Source of the DNA: Acidimicrobiales bacterium
GTDB lineage: Bacteria > Actinomycetota > Acidimicrobiia > Acidimicrobiales > Poriferisodalaceae
Direction: 5' to 3'
Length of the DNA: 6,760 nt
NCBI GenBank assembly: GCA_020439485.1
Contig: JAGQSP010000617.1
Coordinates: forward strand, 185-6,944
The position numbers and the translations under genes are program-made. Below, piece after piece: positions 5,557 through 6,760 of the stretch (position 1 is the first letter of the stretch; each line of letters opens with the position of its first letter). The notes beneath the pieces are model-generated. The model was not told the origin of the DNA, searched no databases, and saw nothing but the letters and a program-made list of their open reading frames with translations.

Positions 5557-6665
5557 GCTGCGGCTCCCGTCGCCAGAGCGGCCCGTTTGACCTCGTCACG
5601 CTGGCGGTACTGATCGACCACCTCGTAGGCAACCACGGCCGCCAGCAAGATCGTGGCCTTCATGATCACGACGATCGACTGCGAGGCAGACCCGCTGACC
5701 TGCAGCACGGCCGAGGACGAGTCGAGGAACCCGAACAACAGCGCAGCGAACATGATGCCCGGCGATGTCTTACGGCCCAGCAGGGCAATGCCCAGCCCCT
5801 CGAAGCCAAGGCCCCTGACGAAGCCCTGGTCGTAGGAGTGGTTGTCGCTGAGAATCTCGGGCATACCGATCAGACCCGCGACAGCGCCCGACAGCAACAT
5901 GGCGATGATGATCATGCGCCCGGGTGGAACACCGCCGACTCTGGCCGCGAACGGATTCATGCCGCTGGCCCGCAGGTCGAAGCCGAACACTGTGCGGTTG
6001 ACCATGACCGAATACGCAACACCGACGACGATGGCAACCACCAGCACACCGGTGAGCTCGCGACCCTTGCCGATGTCGCGGGTGAAGATCTCGACGAAGC
6101 CGTTGAGGTCGGGGATCCAGCCCGACTCGGGTATCTGCTTGGTGCCGGCGTTGGTGGCCTGCCCGCTGCTCATGTCGATGACGCTGGGAAAGATCGCTGC
6201 GATGAGGCCACCGATGGCCAGGAAGTTCAACATGATGGTCGCGATGACCTCGTTGACGCCCCTGTAGACCTTCAGCACTGCGGCGAGACCTGCCCAGGCC
6301 GCGCCGACCGCCATGGCCACGAACAGCATGACGCCGATGTGCAGGGGGCCTGGCAGTGCAAGCTCGGCGCCCACGACCGCTGCCGCGAACGCCGCCAGGA
6401 AGTACTGACCCTCGACACCGATGTTGAACAGGTTCATGCGGAACCCGATCGCAGCGGCAATGCCGCCGATGAACAGCGGGGTGGCGCGGTTGAGGGTGTC
6501 GATGATGACCTCGAGTTGCGTGCCGTTGTCGAGCATCGTCTTGAAGGTGTCGATGGGGCTGCTGCCCGACACCTGCAGCACGATCGACGACACGATCACT
6601 GCGAACACGAATGCAATGCCGGGGGCAGCCAAGGCCAGGCCCAGCCGACGCATGGACGTATTCAC
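5553..6665 (-). CDS. ABC transporter permease, BMP-type nucleoside importer (NupP-like)
   Basis: A 370-residue inner-membrane permease of the BPD_transp_2 family, the first permease of the nucleoside importer. Seen: an N-terminal membrane segment (about 10-31), the hallmark FNIGVEGQYFLAAFAA (80-95), GVNEVIATIMLNFLA (136-150), the cytoplasmic coupling loop FGFDLRASGMNPFAARVGGV (227-246), and GLGFEGLGIALLGRKTSPGI (285-304), with about nine membrane spans. These blocks match NupP-type subunits rather than ribose or branched-chain amino acid permeases. The loop at about 160-200 is probably extracytoplasmic. GTG 6665 is preferred over ATG 6653 because a strong ribosome site stands 7 nt upstream and the GTG overlaps the ATPase stop as GTGA. 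It would pair with the next permease to form the membrane channel. Confidence 0.94.
   Translation of the reverse strand: MNTSMRRLGLALAAPGIAFVFAVIVSSIVLQVSGSSPIDTFKTMLDNGTQLEVIIDTLNRATPLFIGGIAAAIGFRMNLFNIGVEGQYFLAAFAAAVVGAELALPGPLHIGVMLFVAMAVGAAWAGLAAVLKVYRGVNEVIATIMLNFLAIGGLIAAIFPSVIDMSSGQATNAGTKQIPESGWIPDLNGFVEIFTRDIGKGRELTGVLVVAIVVGVAYSVMVNRTVFGFDLRASGMNPFAARVGGVPPGRMIIIAMLLSGAVAGLIGMPEILSDNHSYDQGFVRGLGFEGLGIALLGRKTSPGIMFAALLFGFLDSSSAVLQVSGSASQSIVVIMKATILLAAVVAYEVVDQYRQRDEVKRAALATGAAA
5564..5568 (-). promoter_or_regulatory. Ribosome binding site of the second permease gene
   Basis: GGGAG on the minus strand ends 7 nt before ATG 5556 and lies in the last codons of the first permease gene. 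It fixes the start at the ATGA overlap. Confidence 0.6.
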
Positions 6666-6760
6666 GAGGCAACCTCCGAGTCCTGAAGTGCAGCGCCGGT
6701 CATGTAGCTGCCGAGTAGCCGCGAATCGATTTCGGCTGGATCCAGCGAAGCCACCAGGCG
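6662..6760 (-). CDS. C-terminal end of a probable ABC transporter ATP-binding protein (partial)
   Basis: The minus-strand frame is open from the window edge to a TGA at 6662-6664 and encodes 32 residues, RLVASLDPAEIDSRLLGSYM then TGAALQDSEVAS. The order of a strand (LVASLDPAEI) followed by a short LGSYMTGA-like helix matches the end of NupO/RbsA-type double ATPases, which commonly finish with an LGLLMAG-like helix. Position agrees with this: the ATPase gene usually stands just before the two permeases, and its stop overlaps the next GTG by 4 nt. No Walker or signature motif is in the window, so the call rests on these few residues and on context. The 5' part lies beyond the right edge. Confidence 0.75.
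   Translation of the reverse strand, partial: RLVASLDPAEIDSRLLGSYMTGAALQDSEVAS
6673..6677 (-). promoter_or_regulatory. Ribosome binding site of the first permease gene
   Basis: GGAGG on the minus strand is the strongest Shine-Dalgarno site in the window. It stands 7 nt before GTG 6665, but 19 nt before the alternative ATG 6653, and so decides for the GTG start. It is embedded in the last codons of the ATPase gene. Confidence 0.7.

Noticed and set aside
5532..6686. A 384-codon open frame on the plus strand opposite the first permease
   Set aside because: The translation is rich in His, Asp and Gln, as expected from reading membrane-protein codons in reverse; no family resemblance.

Overview
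The window is a GC-rich bacterial segment with strong G/C preference at third codon positions and almost no non-coding DNA. GTG starts and an adenosine deaminase of the type seen in mycobacteria and other high-GC Gram-positives (metal motif LLHDHLDGG, plus NTDNRLMSG) suggest an actinobacterium in the broad sense. An uncultured or marine lineage such as Acidimicrobiia is possible, but that placement is inference and no RNA marker is present to confirm it.

Layout: one plus-strand gene at the left edge (25-867) encodes a PhyH/PHYHD1-like Fe(II)/2-oxoglutarate dioxygenase. It converges, across only 14 bp, on a tightly packed minus-strand operon that fills the rest of the window. In transcription order (right to left) the operon holds: the C-terminal end of a probable ABC transporter ATPase (6662-6760, cut by the window edge), two BMP-type nucleoside ABC permeases (5553-6665 and 4258-5556), a nucleoside hydrolase (3240-4271), an adenosine deaminase (2158-3231) and a cytosine/guanine-deaminase-like amidohydrolase (882-2156). 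Junctions are a 4-nt overlap, a 4-nt overlap, a 14-nt overlap, an 8-nt gap and a 1-nt gap, so translational coupling is likely. The operon promoter and, presumably, the rest of the ATPase gene and a BMP-type binding lipoprotein lie beyond the right edge.

Together the genes read as a salvage or catabolic module. An ABC importer brings in nucleosides, adenosine deaminase removes the 6-amino group, the nucleoside hydrolase splits base from ribose, and the amidohydrolase deaminates a free base or related heterocycle. All three enzymes keep most core metal ligands, but each departs from its family consensus near the active site: HAGE to HASE and CPSSNVQTGA to APSCHVHVGA in the deaminase; HxxE to HxxQ and loss of the HNPxSN motif in the amidohydrolase; the first Asp of DxDxGxDDA to Val in the hydrolase. 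The most interesting reading is that the module may act on a non-standard or modified nucleoside, but this is a hypothesis. No mobile elements, RNA genes, CRISPR arrays or long repeats were seen, and no stretch over 300 bases lacks a gene.
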